Source: Deltaproteobacteria bacterium
GTDB lineage: Bacteria > Desulfobacterota > Desulfobacteria > Desulfobacterales > Desulfobacteraceae
Assembly: GCA_027858995.1 (NCBI GenBank)
Contig: JAQIBP010000069.1
Span: 1 to 37,187 of the forward strand
DNA: 37,187 nt
Reading direction: 5' to 3'
The translations under genes were made by a program, and so were the position numbers. The notes beneath the pieces were generated by a model. The model was not told the DNA's origin. It did not search any database and saw only the letters and a list, made by a program, of their open reading frames with translations. Shown here piece by piece: positions 1-8,858 of this stretch (within the stretch, counting starts at the first letter, position 1; each line of letters begins with the position of its first letter).

Positions 1-438
1 GGTTATGCATATTTCATAATTAAACCCTCTGTAAACCAAGAAGTTCATAAATTTTTTTTTAAATTTTTTTTTATCAAAGCTCTGCCATCTCACTATTTTT
101 GGTTCCACCGCTTTTATTGCCAGTGATTGATCATCATATTGCTCTAAAACAGGTTCAATGATTGAGAGGTCAATTCCTTTTTTCTTTAATGCAAACTCAA
201 TGGCAAATTTTGATTTTGGTCTGTTTCTTACCATGGTTTCTATATATAATTTTGTAAAATCTTTATCGTTCAAATAGTTTCTTTTTATTAAAATTTCAAC
301 AGTTTTTTTTACAATACTTTTGTCAAAGCCCTTTTTTTTTATGTATTCCTCTATTTCATATACACTCTTTGGCCGATAGGATAAATATCTCATTGCAAGC
401 AGTAAAGGTCGTTCAATTGATTTTTTATCATTTTTCAT
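1..438 (-). CDS. recX: Regulatory protein RecX (3'-truncated by window edge)
   Basis: This is the N-terminal 146 codons of a RecX-type protein; the rest lies beyond base 1. RecX binds RecA filaments and modulates their activity in recombination and the SOS response. The translation shows the family's tandem three-helix repeats: an opening segment with AMRYLSYRPKSVYEIEEYI, then KKGFD, then a second unit with RNYLNDKDFTKLYIE, RPKSKFAIEFALKKKGID and a third unit ending LVYRGFNYEI. These match the RecX pattern of L..R..S..EL...L..KG(F/I)D. The ATG at 436-438 lies inside the end of the AsmA-like gene, an 11-base overlap, so the two are probably translationally coupled; only a weak GGGA-type ribosome site precedes it. 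recA is not in the window. Confidence 0.85.
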   Translation of the reverse strand, partial: MKNDKKSIERPLLLAMRYLSYRPKSVYEIEEYIKKKGFDKSIVKKTVEILIKRNYLNDKDFTKLYIETMVRNRPKSKFAIEFALKKKGIDLSIIEPVLEQYDDQSLAIKAVEPKIVRWQSFDKKKFKKKFMNFLVYRGFNYEICIT

Positions 439-3400
439 CTATTTTTTCCCATAATCTGACAGGAGTTTTTAAAACATTGGTCAGCATGTTGAAAAGACTT
501 TTCCCAACTGCTGAAGGATGTAGAGGTACAACGGTTGGATCAGAAAGTTTTCCACTTGCTTTAACCGGCAATGATACTATCCGTCCCTCCAAAATTGTAT
601 TTATGATAGGAATTTTTTCAATAATTAGATCTATGGTTTTAAATGGAGCTACAAGGCAGGTTAAATTAAGTTTATCATTCAAAGGGTCAATCACACCTGT
701 GAATACAAGTGTCATATCCTCCCCATCAATTATTGCTTTTGTCAAATAAATTATACTATCCTTAATATATGCCTCAATGACAATTGTTTCATAGCGAAAT
801 CCATCTTGTGTTATATCGGGAAGCTTACCTTTAAAAACTTTTGAAACATTTATAACAGAAAGGATTCTTGAAAGAAGAGTTAATTTGTAGATATGGCCTT
901 TTTTGGCAATGAATTCTAATGATCCATTGATATTTTTTAAATAATCTTTCTTAGTAGTTTCAGATAAAAGATTGCATGTCAAAGAATAATTTCCATCCAT
1001 AAAATTATTTTTTTGGAAAAGGCAGGTCAATAGATTTTGAATATTGGATTTATTTTCAGCTTTAATGGGAAGTTTAAAATTAACACTGTTATTTTTAAAA
1101 TTGATATAACCACTTGTTTCAAGATCGCATAAAAAGGCTTTGTACAATCTGATATATAATCCATTTTGCTTTAAAAATATTTTACTGTGAACATTGGTAA
1201 TAGTCAGGTTCTTTGTTTTTAGTTTATCTGTTTTAAAATTGATGGTTGTGTATGGGAATAATAGGCGATGGTCCAGGTAGAGTTTCTCAGATCGGGTACT
1301 CAGGTGATCTATATTTATAATTTTACTTGTGATATTTAAATTAGAATTTTTATCAATGGATATTAAAATGGGTTGACCGTCTGTTAGTACCTTGAACTTT
1401 TCCCCCCAATGACTGTGGGGTTTAATGATTTTATTCAGTGTGGTCGTGTCTAAAAATCCATTAAAATAAAATAATGGTTTATCCTGACCATGATTAAAAG
1501 TAATAGTTCCTTTTGATATCTCTTGATCATAAAATTTTATTGACTCTAAATAAAGAGATTTCAGAGTTTCTCCTTTAATGTCAATATTAAGAATAGGCCC
1601 CTTATTGAAAGTCAGATTACCTTTTAAAAAGTTGTCTTTGGGTTTGATCTGCAGCTTTCCATTATTCATATCAAATGGTACTAAAATACTGTTAAGATAT
1701 TTTTTATTAATAAAATTTTTCATCCGTGAAAGATTATTTATTTTTAAATGAATTTTATTAAGATTTATAAATTCATCAGATATATGATATTCAAAGGAGA
1801 TATTTTCTATATCTTTTTGATCTGAATCTGTAGTGATATATATATCAGTGCCTTTCCCTTTTAAATTATACTTCCATTTGTCCATGTTGAATATTGGTCC
1901 GGATATAACCATTGAGTTTACATAAATTGTACCGTGTGTTTTTTTAGCACGAGAAATAAGCTTGTTTTGTTTATTAAAGGACATCAGCCAGGGTATGGTT
2001 GATTCAAGATTAATCACACCTGAACCTGAGACAACTTGTATGTTTGCTTCATCCTTGAAAGCAAGAAACATCTCAAGGTCATCAATAGTACTGTTATTAA
2101 TAATACCGTTAATATTTGTGAGATGTACCATGTCTGGTTCATAAATAAAATTTATATTTTTTAGCTCGATATTCCCTGGAATACGATCATATAACCCTGC
2201 AATCGAGAAATCATGGGTATGAATTTCGACTTTAAGATCATCAGATAGTGTCTCCATGGAAAGACTCAGTCTTGTATCAGCTCGTCCTGTGATGTCATGA
2301 ACCAATCTTAACTCTTTGGAAAGAGGAGTGTCTGGTAAAAGTGAAATCAATGTCTGTGGAATTCTGGAAAGATCAATATCAAGTGTGAATTCACCATGAA
2401 AAGGAAAGTCAGTGTAATTTAAAAGATCTACTACAAGATTTCCTTTTTTAATCTTTGAACCGTTAATATTGCCTTTGTTTGTATTGATATTAAGAGCACC
2501 TTTTTTTATACTGACATGCCCATCAACATCAGATGCTGTCAAACTTGTTAAAGGAATATGTATAAGGCCTTTCTTAATATTACCTTTAAGATTTAAACTG
2601 TTTGCATTAAAAAGATTGTCAAGATTTTTACCATTAAAAGAGGCATCTACCTTTGAAACAATCCCTTTGTGTATAATTTTAAAAAGACCATCTGCAATCT
2701 TATTATCCTTGAACATCAACCGTGACATTTGTCTTGCCTGGTCAACCTCTATATCGGTTCCTCTGATTTGCAGCCGGGATTTTTCCTGGATTTGATTATC
2801 CTGAAAATTAACCTCAATCATTGATTCTGGATAATTGAGTTTAAATGGTTTTATATCAATTTGACAGAGGTTTTCAGATATTTTAAAAGATGATTCAATA
2901 TTGTCTGAATCAAATAGTAATTGATTGCTGTTTGATTTAATATCCATGCGGGTAAGTTTACACTCTCCCTTGATTTCGCCCTGTGAATTAAACTTTATAA
3001 GGCAATCAAGTTTATTGATCTTAATGGAATTCAAATCATAATATTTTTTAAAATCATCATCAAAAAACTCAGAGGATTCAAAGGCAATGTTATCTATTAT
3101 TGTGTTTAAAATAATCTGGTTTTTCTCTTTTGACAGATAAAAAGAGCCATCCATACGTTTGAAATATGGAGTTCTGACATCCTTGAATGCAAATTCAACA
3201 GACTCTTGATGCTCAGGCAGCAGAGTAAATAAGTTTTTTATGGCTTGAGCCAATTGCTGAAGAGGTTTTAAGTTTGAAAAAGCAGAATTTGATTGCAATT
3301 GATCTGAATATTTTGTTTTAAGTTCAGGGCGGACAATTGATATGTGCGTTACACTAATTTTACCGTATAACAGTTTCTTGATATCAAGATTAAAATTTAT

Positions 3401-3664
3401 AGCTTTAATATTTATATCTGTTCTACTGTCAGGGTTGAAAATAAAATCTTTTACACTAATGCTAAAGTCTGGAAACAGGGTGATGGAAAATCTGGAAGCC
3501 TTAAAATCAGCACCGGTTTTCTGAGATATTGCCAGAGAGATTTGATGTTTTATATAAGAAGTGTTGACCGCCCAGTTAAGTATATAAGGAGATAATACAA
3601 ATAAAACAAGAATTAACATAAAACCATAAAAAAGAAAATTTTTTACTTTAGCAAAAGGTGTCAT
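428..3664 (-). CDS. AsmA/YhdP-like inner-membrane-anchored protein
   Basis: A 1078-residue protein with one N-terminal membrane segment (about residues 11-33, LFYGFMLILVLFVLSPYIL) followed by a very long, beta-rich periplasmic region. The region just after the anchor, with KTGADFKASRFSITLFPDFS and a later KKLLYGKISVTHISIVRPEL, is the typical AsmA-family opening. The C-terminal 120 residues, with GVIDPLNDKLNL and GRIVSLPVKASGKLSDPTV, match the AsmA-like C-terminal domain of YhdP/TamB relatives. Known members form hydrophobic grooves that bridge inner and outer membrane and help move phospholipids; that role is inferred here. It starts 6 bases after prc and overlaps recX at its end, so it is in the same transcription unit. 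I cannot say which AsmA subfamily (YhdP, YicH, AsmA) it belongs to. Confidence 0.8.
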   Translation of the reverse strand: MTPFAKVKNFLFYGFMLILVLFVLSPYILNWAVNTSYIKHQISLAISQKTGADFKASRFSITLFPDFSISVKDFIFNPDSRTDINIKAINFNLDIKKLLYGKISVTHISIVRPELKTKYSDQLQSNSAFSNLKPLQQLAQAIKNLFTLLPEHQESVEFAFKDVRTPYFKRMDGSFYLSKEKNQIILNTIIDNIAFESSEFFDDDFKKYYDLNSIKINKLDCLIKFNSQGEIKGECKLTRMDIKSNSNQLLFDSDNIESSFKISENLCQIDIKPFKLNYPESMIEVNFQDNQIQEKSRLQIRGTDIEVDQARQMSRLMFKDNKIADGLFKIIHKGIVSKVDASFNGKNLDNLFNANSLNLKGNIKKGLIHIPLTSLTASDVDGHVSIKKGALNINTNKGNINGSKIKKGNLVVDLLNYTDFPFHGEFTLDIDLSRIPQTLISLLPDTPLSKELRLVHDITGRADTRLSLSMETLSDDLKVEIHTHDFSIAGLYDRIPGNIELKNINFIYEPDMVHLTNINGIINNSTIDDLEMFLAFKDEANIQVVSGSGVINLESTIPWLMSFNKQNKLISRAKKTHGTIYVNSMVISGPIFNMDKWKYNLKGKGTDIYITTDSDQKDIENISFEYHISDEFINLNKIHLKINNLSRMKNFINKKYLNSILVPFDMNNGKLQIKPKDNFLKGNLTFNKGPILNIDIKGETLKSLYLESIKFYDQEISKGTITFNHGQDKPLFYFNGFLDTTTLNKIIKPHSHWGEKFKVLTDGQPILISIDKNSNLNITSKIINIDHLSTRSEKLYLDHRLLFPYTTINFKTDKLKTKNLTITNVHSKIFLKQNGLYIRLYKAFLCDLETSGYINFKNNSVNFKLPIKAENKSNIQNLLTCLFQKNNFMDGNYSLTCNLLSETTKKDYLKNINGSLEFIAKKGHIYKLTLLSRILSVINVSKVFKGKLPDITQDGFRYETIVIEAYIKDSIIYLTKAIIDGEDMTLVFTGVIDPLNDKLNLTCLVAPFKTIDLIIEKIPIINTILEGRIVSLPVKASGKLSDPTVVPLHPSAVGKSLFNMLTNVLKTPVRLWEKIDEK

Positions 3665-3670
3665 TCATAC

Positions 3671-5779
3671 TTACCATGAATAGCCATGGATTTTTGCCAG
3701 GCTGATAAAATCACCCATGACAAGGTGGGTCTGACTCATTAAGATTTTTTTAAAGTCGCTGATTTTTATATCTTCTTGATCAAAGTTGGCTATTGGATCT
3801 CTGCCCATGGATTTTAAATAATCATTTTCAATATCAAGCTCAGTGATTTCATAGTGTTTTTTCCTGGATTTTCTAATATCCAGGTTTAAAGAGACAGAAG
3901 TTTCGTGATTCAGTCTTGACGTAATCTCAATTCTTTTACTAAGATAGTTTATTCCAGGATCTTGAGCAGATCTCTGCTTGTATTGTGCCATAAGTTCTTT
4001 TTCAATATTTTGAAGTCCTTTATAGGGCGAATAGGATGTTCTAATTGTTGTGTCCCAGGGCAGGGCGTTTTCCAGCGAGCTCTCTCCGGTATCTTCAATT
4101 TTATAGATCTGTGGAAATTTTATATCAGGTACTATACCAAGGTTTTGAGTGCTTTCTCCTGATACGCGATAAAATTTTGCACTGGTCAGTTTTAGCTTTC
4201 CTTTGCCAAGGGGCTGCAATTCCTGAACTGTGCCTTTGCCAAAGCTTCTTGTACCAACAATAATGCCTCTATTATAATCTTTAATGGCTCCTGCAAAGAT
4301 TTCCGATGCCGAGGCACTCATTCTATTAATTAAAACTATAAGAGGGCCTGAATATTGAATTTTTGGATCCTCATCATATAACCTTGAGATTTTGTATTTT
4401 GTTTTTATCTGCACCACAGGGCCTGATTTAAGAAATAGTCCAGTCAGCTGGCTTGCCTCTTTTAAAGATCCACCCCCGTTATCTCTTAAATCAATAATTA
4501 CTCCGTCAATGTTTTCATTTTTTAATTCAGCAAGTAATTTTTCGACATCTTTAGTCGTGCTTTTATAATCTTTATCTCCTCTGCTATAAGCATTGAAATC
4601 AAAATAAAAATTGGGGATTTCAATGACTCCTATTTTAAGGTTTTTTTCATTGTGTTTAAGAGTAATTATATTTTTTTTAGCAGATTGCTCTTCAAGTTTA
4701 ACACGGTCTCTTTTTATTTTGATTGTTCTGGTTGAATTATTTTTTTTGGCAGGAATTATTTTCAGTCGTACAAAAGTATTTTTAGGACCCCTTATGAGTT
4801 TAACAACATGATCAATTCTCTCTCCTATGGTATCTTTTATCTCTCCTTTCGCTCCTTGCCCCACACCAATTATTTTATCTCCGGGCATAAGCATATTGGA
4901 TTTCTCAGCAGGGCCTTTAGGGATTAAACGAACCACCTTTGTATATTCATATTCATTTTGAAGAACCGCACCAATACCCTCAAGAGATAAACTCATATGA
5001 ATATCAAAATCTTCAGAAACCCTAGGAGGGAAAAACTGGGTATGGGGATCAAAACTTGTGGTGACAGAATTCATTAAAATTTGGAAAATATCATCTGAAT
5101 CGGTTTGCAACAGACGTTTGAGCCTGTTTGAATACAGCTTGTTTAAAGTTTCATAAATTGTATCCTTGTCCTGATCATCTAATAACAGTGAAATAATATG
5201 ATTTTTTAACTCTTTTTTCCAAAGCGTATAGAGTTTTTGTTCAGCGGTCTTCCATTTGCGCAAATCATTCTCAACGATCAAGGATTCTTCTTTAGAAAAA
5301 TCCAGCTCTTTTTCCCATGTTTTGATTAATGAAGAGATATATTCCAGTCTCTGTTTTGACCTGTCCATGAACAGATCAAATATTGTAAAACTGAGATCAA
5401 GCCTTCCTCTTTTAAGATCATCATCAAAACTAAACTGGTACTGTTTTAACCAATTAATATCTTTTAAAGTGAACAGCTGTTTTCTTGGATCAAGTCTTTT
5501 TAAATATCGGTTAAGAATAATTTCAGACATTTTGTTATCCAATTTTTTTCCGAGATAATGATATCGTTCCAGAGCTTTTATGATCTTGATACATTGGAAA
5601 GAGTGTTCAAGTTTTGGCCCGATTGTGTTGATAGTGCCTGTTTTTGCTGAAACTGGAGCTGAATATGCCAGAAGAGTCAATATTACAACAATATATCGCA
5701 TCAGAATCCAGAAGTTCCTTCGAGAGTTTGCTGTGGTTTTAACAGCCTGTTGATAAATCATTTTAGATTTTAGTGTCAT
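3671..5779 (-). CDS. prc: Carboxy-terminal processing protease Prc/Tsp (peptidase S41A)
   Basis: A 702-residue periplasmic tail-specific protease, close to the 682 residues of E. coli Prc, which trims or degrades proteins from their C-terminus (including tmRNA-tagged ones in the periplasm). Order seen: cytoplasmic leader and signal/anchor segment (about 27-46), the Tsp N-terminal helical domain with LDPRKQLFTLKDINWL, a PDZ domain (about 260-345), and the S41 catalytic domain. By alignment to E. coli Tsp (S430, D441, K455) the Ser/Lys dyad is S490 in SASASEIFAG and K515 in SFGKGTVQEL, with the matching aspartate at D501. A Tsp C-terminal domain follows. The ATG at 5777-5779 is preceded by AAAGGA at 8 bases and overlaps the end of rbgA by 17 bases. 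The same transcript encodes the AsmA-like envelope protein. Confidence 0.95.
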   Translation of the reverse strand: MTLKSKMIYQQAVKTTANSRRNFWILMRYIVVILTLLAYSAPVSAKTGTINTIGPKLEHSFQCIKIIKALERYHYLGKKLDNKMSEIILNRYLKRLDPRKQLFTLKDINWLKQYQFSFDDDLKRGRLDLSFTIFDLFMDRSKQRLEYISSLIKTWEKELDFSKEESLIVENDLRKWKTAEQKLYTLWKKELKNHIISLLLDDQDKDTIYETLNKLYSNRLKRLLQTDSDDIFQILMNSVTTSFDPHTQFFPPRVSEDFDIHMSLSLEGIGAVLQNEYEYTKVVRLIPKGPAEKSNMLMPGDKIIGVGQGAKGEIKDTIGERIDHVVKLIRGPKNTFVRLKIIPAKKNNSTRTIKIKRDRVKLEEQSAKKNIITLKHNEKNLKIGVIEIPNFYFDFNAYSRGDKDYKSTTKDVEKLLAELKNENIDGVIIDLRDNGGGSLKEASQLTGLFLKSGPVVQIKTKYKISRLYDEDPKIQYSGPLIVLINRMSASASEIFAGAIKDYNRGIIVGTRSFGKGTVQELQPLGKGKLKLTSAKFYRVSGESTQNLGIVPDIKFPQIYKIEDTGESSLENALPWDTTIRTSYSPYKGLQNIEKELMAQYKQRSAQDPGINYLSKRIEITSRLNHETSVSLNLDIRKSRKKHYEITELDIENDYLKSMGRDPIANFDQEDIKISDFKKILMSQTHLVMGDFISLAKIHGYSW

Positions 5780-6611
5780 ATTTTATATCCTTTGGGGTTT
5801 CAAAGCTTATCCTTCCAATCTTACCTGCTCTGAGTTCACGAATCAATAGTTCTGAGGCTTTTTGTAAATTAACAACACCTCCTTTTTTCAAACACCCCCG
5901 TGCTGAACCTATCTTCTCTATGAGTGTCAGTTCATCATGGGGCAGGATTTTTAAAAAAGAGTAACGATGCATCAAAAGATCCGGGTATTTTTTTAAAAGA
6001 AATCCTGCAGTAAAAAAAGCAATGTCATTATAGTCAATGGCTGTATCTGATATGGCGCCACTTGCTGCCAGAATATAGGCTTTTTCTTCAGGCTCTATTA
6101 TGGGCCATAAGATCCCGGGTGTATCATAGATATCAATACTGTTTTTTAAACTGGTTCGCTGGTTATGCCTTGTGATTGCCGGCACATTCCCGGTTTTTGC
6201 TATCTTTTTCCCTGCAAGGGTGTTTAAAATAGTTGATTTCCCAGTGTTTGGGATACCTACTACCATTATTTTAATTTTTCGAGCACGGTTTCTCTTAGTT
6301 TTGCTTACACAGTAATTTACAGCTTCCCAGGCTTGAGATTTCTGGCTGCCAACTATTGAGACAGCATAAGAATTGGTTTTGTTATTAAAATAATCAAGCC
6401 ACAACTTTGTATGTTCAGGATCTGCAAGATCTTTTTTATTTAAGACTTTTATTGTAAGTTTATCTTTACAAAGTTTGTTTACAAGTGGGTTTGCACTTGC
6501 CACCGGCAGTCTTGCATCGAGAATCTCCAAAATTGCATCTGTTTTTGCTATAACAGTTTGAAGTAATTTTTTTGTTTCAAGCATATGGCCTGGAAACCAT
6601 TGAATTGTCAT
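5763..6611 (-). CDS. rbgA: Ribosome biogenesis GTPase RbgA/YlqF
   Basis: A 282-residue circularly permuted GTPase that acts late in 50S subunit assembly. The permuted motif order is visible: G4 NKKD at 58-61 comes first, then G1 GIPNTGKST at 119-127, G2 Thr147 in the segment PAITRHNQ, and G3 DTPG at 163-166. The opening QWFPGHM is the usual YlqF start. The C-terminal helical domain that contacts rRNA is present, so the length is normal. It ends inside the start of prc (17-base overlap) and begins 68 bases after the inositol-monophosphatase-family gene. The ribosome site before the ATG is weak. Confidence 0.93.
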   Translation of the reverse strand: MTIQWFPGHMLETKKLLQTVIAKTDAILEILDARLPVASANPLVNKLCKDKLTIKVLNKKDLADPEHTKLWLDYFNNKTNSYAVSIVGSQKSQAWEAVNYCVSKTKRNRARKIKIMVVGIPNTGKSTILNTLAGKKIAKTGNVPAITRHNQRTSLKNSIDIYDTPGILWPIIEPEEKAYILAASGAISDTAIDYNDIAFFTAGFLLKKYPDLLMHRYSFLKILPHDELTLIEKIGSARGCLKKGGVVNLQKASELLIRELRAGKIGRISFETPKDIKYDTKI

Positions 6612-6679
6612 TGTTTTACACTTTAGTATAGTTTAAAATTTTTGATTTTTTTTATCATTATGTGAGGGTTGCCAAATAT

Positions 6680-7441
6680 TTAATTAAAGTTATCAAGTAA
6701 GTCTTTTTGAATATTTTTGTTTGAAGCAATGATTCCCCGGTCTGGAAAATTTGAATTGCCATTAAAATCACAGACTACTCCGCCTGCCTGTTCAACAATA
6801 AAAGCGCCCGCAGCAATATCATAAAGGTTAAGATTCATTTCCCAGAATCCGTCAAATCTGCCGCATGCCACATAACAAAGATCAATGGCTGCAGATCCAT
6901 ATCGTCTTATGTCTCTTAACTGGGGAGCAATTTTATTAAAATATTTAAGATTATTGTCAGAAAGGTTGGATCGCAAACAGGCAAATCCTGTAGCCATGAC
7001 ACAATTTATAAGCTTGTCAGTTTGTGTGACACAAATGGGCAGATCATTTAAAAAAACTTTGTTGTTTTTTTCTGCAAAGAACAGTTCATCCATCCTTGGT
7101 GCCAGAACAGCGCCGTATATTGTTTGACCCTGATATTGCACTGCAATACTTATGGAGTAAAATGGCTGCTGATGAAAAAAGGATGTTGTTCCGTCTATGG
7201 GGTCAATTATCCACAGATAATCCGATGAAAGATTTATTTTGCCTGTCTCTTCTCCAAAAATACCATGTAAAGGATACTTTTTGATTATCTGTTTAATTAT
7301 AAAATCTTCAACTTTTCTATCTATAACAGTTACAAGATCTTTTTTATCTTTAAAATCCACATCCGAGGGTTTTAACAGCTTTTGTTCTTTTTTGCAGATT
7401 TCACCTGCCTGCAAAATTAGATTTTTTAAAAAAGTTTTCAA
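6680..7441 (-). CDS. suhB: Inositol monophosphatase family protein (SuhB-like)
   Basis: A 253-residue Mg2+-dependent phosphatase of the inositol monophosphatase superfamily. The metal-binding residues are all visible: GEE at 63-65, DPIDGTTSF with D80 and D83, and D208 in LYDIAAG, where family members usually have W-D. The segment GSAAIDLCYVACGRFDGFWE is the substrate-side family signature. Substrate cannot be read from sequence; inositol-1-phosphate, fructose-1,6-bisphosphate or nucleotide phosphates (CysQ-like) are alternatives. The start is TTG at 7439-7441, the only start-type codon between the upstream in-frame stop and the first conserved block, with a modest AGG seven bases upstream. 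It is a member of the guaA-to-recX minus-strand run. Confidence 0.88.
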   Translation of the reverse strand: MKTFLKNLILQAGEICKKEQKLLKPSDVDFKDKKDLVTVIDRKVEDFIIKQIIKKYPLHGIFGEETGKINLSSDYLWIIDPIDGTTSFFHQQPFYSISIAVQYQGQTIYGAVLAPRMDELFFAEKNNKVFLNDLPICVTQTDKLINCVMATGFACLRSNLSDNNLKYFNKIAPQLRDIRRYGSAAIDLCYVACGRFDGFWEMNLNLYDIAAGAFIVEQAGGVVCDFNGNSNFPDRGIIASNKNIQKDLLDNFN

Positions 7442-7588
7442 GGTACAGCCTAATCAATTAATAATCTTCAAGTTTAAATTCTAATTATTGATTATGGCAT
7501 ATTAGAAGTTTTTTTCAAAGCCCCTGCATTTATTTTGATCATGGATTCTGGGATGATTCACCCGGGTAACAGGCTCTTAGTTGAATAT

Positions 7589-7744
7589 TTATGAGGATGT
7601 CTCTTTTGAGTTATCTTTTTTTGGTTTTTGTTGTTTCTTTAAACATATTTGGTCATCGCGTATAATGGCACAAAGTTTTGGATTGTGTAATTCTCTGCAT
7701 GTAGCATGATTATAAAGCGGGCACTCAGGGTATTGTTTCGACAT
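7589..7744 (-). CDS. Small cysteine-rich protein (51 residues)
   Basis: A short gene encoding 51 residues with four cysteines spaced C-x7-C-x8-C-x8-C: CPLYNHATCRELHNPKLC followed by AIIRDDQICLKK, then a lysine-rich polar tail. The ATG at 7742-7744 has a good ribosome site, AAAAGGA, ending 7 bases upstream, and the frame is closed by TAA at 7589-7591. The regular cysteine spacing suggests a small zinc- or iron-sulfur-binding fold; this is inference, and I do not recognise a named family. It sits between the coiled-coil gene and the inositol-phosphatase-family gene on the same strand, with about 145 bases on each side in which I see no convincing gene. Confidence 0.72.
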   Translation of the reverse strand: MSKQYPECPLYNHATCRELHNPKLCAIIRDDQICLKKQQKPKKDNSKETSS

Positions 7745-7887
7745 TTTTATTCCTTTTAAAATTATATCCCCAAAGACTGGTTCTATATATACCTTAATTC
7801 TTCAATTTTTTCAAGGTATTTCCAGAGTATAGCAGTAGGCAGTGCGAATTTTTTTGATTTCATCTTTTTTAACAGGCTGTGCGTTGA

Positions 7888-8838
7888 TTATTGTGTCAGC
7901 GATTCTTCCTTAATTTCAACCGGGCCTGATGAATCTATGTTTATTTGCGGCATTGGTTTATTGGGTTTTTGTGCAATCTGTAATATAAGGTCAATGTCTT
8001 TTTGAAGCCTTGAAATATTTGCAGTAAGCCTTTGATTTAATATTGTTAATTGTTCATCAAGATTTTTTGTAAGAGTTTTGACTGAACTTTCAAGTTCATA
8101 GATTTTTTCACTGATCTTTTGGTTAAGGTTGGTCTGGGTACTATGGTCCTGGTCTATTTTTTTATATTTTTTATCAAGCAGGCTTATGTTTTTTCCAAGT
8201 TCACCTATTTGCTGTTCATAATTGGATAATTCAACCAGTCTTGCATCAAATTCTTTTTTAAATAATTTTGTATCCTCTTCTATCTCCCGGGTTGCTTTCT
8301 TCAGTTCAATCTTATTGTTTTTAATTGCATCAAGAGTCTGTTTATTAATTTTTTGAATAGCCAAACCGGCTGTTTTATTCTGATTGGTATTATTGTCAAT
8401 ACGGTTTTCAATTTTGGAAAAAAGACTTTTAATGTTTTTATTATCAGCTTTCAAGGTTGATAATTTTGCAATCTGCCCTTCAAGTGAAATATTTTTCTTT
8501 TCAAGTTCAGGCAGTTTATTATCAAAATTGAATCTGTTTTTTGCTATTTTAACATCTAATGCATTTAATTTTTCTTCTAATTGTTGAGATATTTTCTCAA
8601 ATTGGTTTTTTTTTGTAAGATCAGCACCAACCACCCTCTCTTTCATGTCAAGATAGGCAAAAATAAGAATAGCTCCGATGAGACAGGGAATAATAATGGA
8701 AATAATAGTTACCCTGTTGGAAAGTTTATCAATTTTAAGTGAGTTGATCTCCTGGTGATAAGTTGATTCTGTGATTTCATCATCACTGTCAAAGTCCTGG
8801 TTGTCCGGCTTGAAATCTTTTAAGTTCATGGAATCCAT
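7888..8838 (-). CDS. Membrane-anchored coiled-coil protein of unknown function
   Basis: A 316-residue protein not assigned to a named family. An acidic N-terminal cytoplasmic stretch of about 42 residues precedes one membrane segment (about 44-63, TIISIIIPCLIGAILIFAYL). The rest is almost entirely charged heptad-type helix rich in K, E, L, I, N and Q, ending in a proline-containing tail (KPNKPMPQINIDSSGPVEI). This predicts a single-pass inner-membrane protein with a long extracytoplasmic coiled coil. It starts 20 bases after guaA with AGGA about 11 bases upstream of the ATG at 8836-8838, so it is probably co-transcribed with guaA. Met4 is an alternative start. Its operon position says nothing clear about its role; a cell-envelope spacer or scaffold is only a guess. 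Confidence 0.85.
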   Translation of the reverse strand: MDSMNLKDFKPDNQDFDSDDEITESTYHQEINSLKIDKLSNRVTIISIIIPCLIGAILIFAYLDMKERVVGADLTKKNQFEKISQQLEEKLNALDVKIAKNRFNFDNKLPELEKKNISLEGQIAKLSTLKADNKNIKSLFSKIENRIDNNTNQNKTAGLAIQKINKQTLDAIKNNKIELKKATREIEEDTKLFKKEFDARLVELSNYEQQIGELGKNISLLDKKYKKIDQDHSTQTNLNQKISEKIYELESSVKTLTKNLDEQLTILNQRLTANISRLQKDIDLILQIAQKPNKPMPQINIDSSGPVEIKEESLTQ

Positions 8839-8858
8839 ATATATTTATATCCTGTTAT

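Noticed and set aside
369-749. 126-codon plus-strand frame opposite the AsmA-like gene
   Set aside because: It is antisense to the conserved C-terminal AsmA domain and recX start, with no ribosome site or recognisable domain; such frames are common in AT-rich genes.
7452-7493. Possible terminator upstream of the inositol-phosphatase-family gene
   Set aside because: Only AATCAAT/ATTGATT pair (7 bases, 28-base loop), with no G+C stem or T run on the minus strand.
7783-7863. 26-codon minus-strand frame between the coiled-coil gene and the cysteine-rich gene
   Set aside because: The peptide (MKSKKFALPTAILWKYLEKI and six more) looks plausible but has no ribosome-binding site and is too short to support without conservation.
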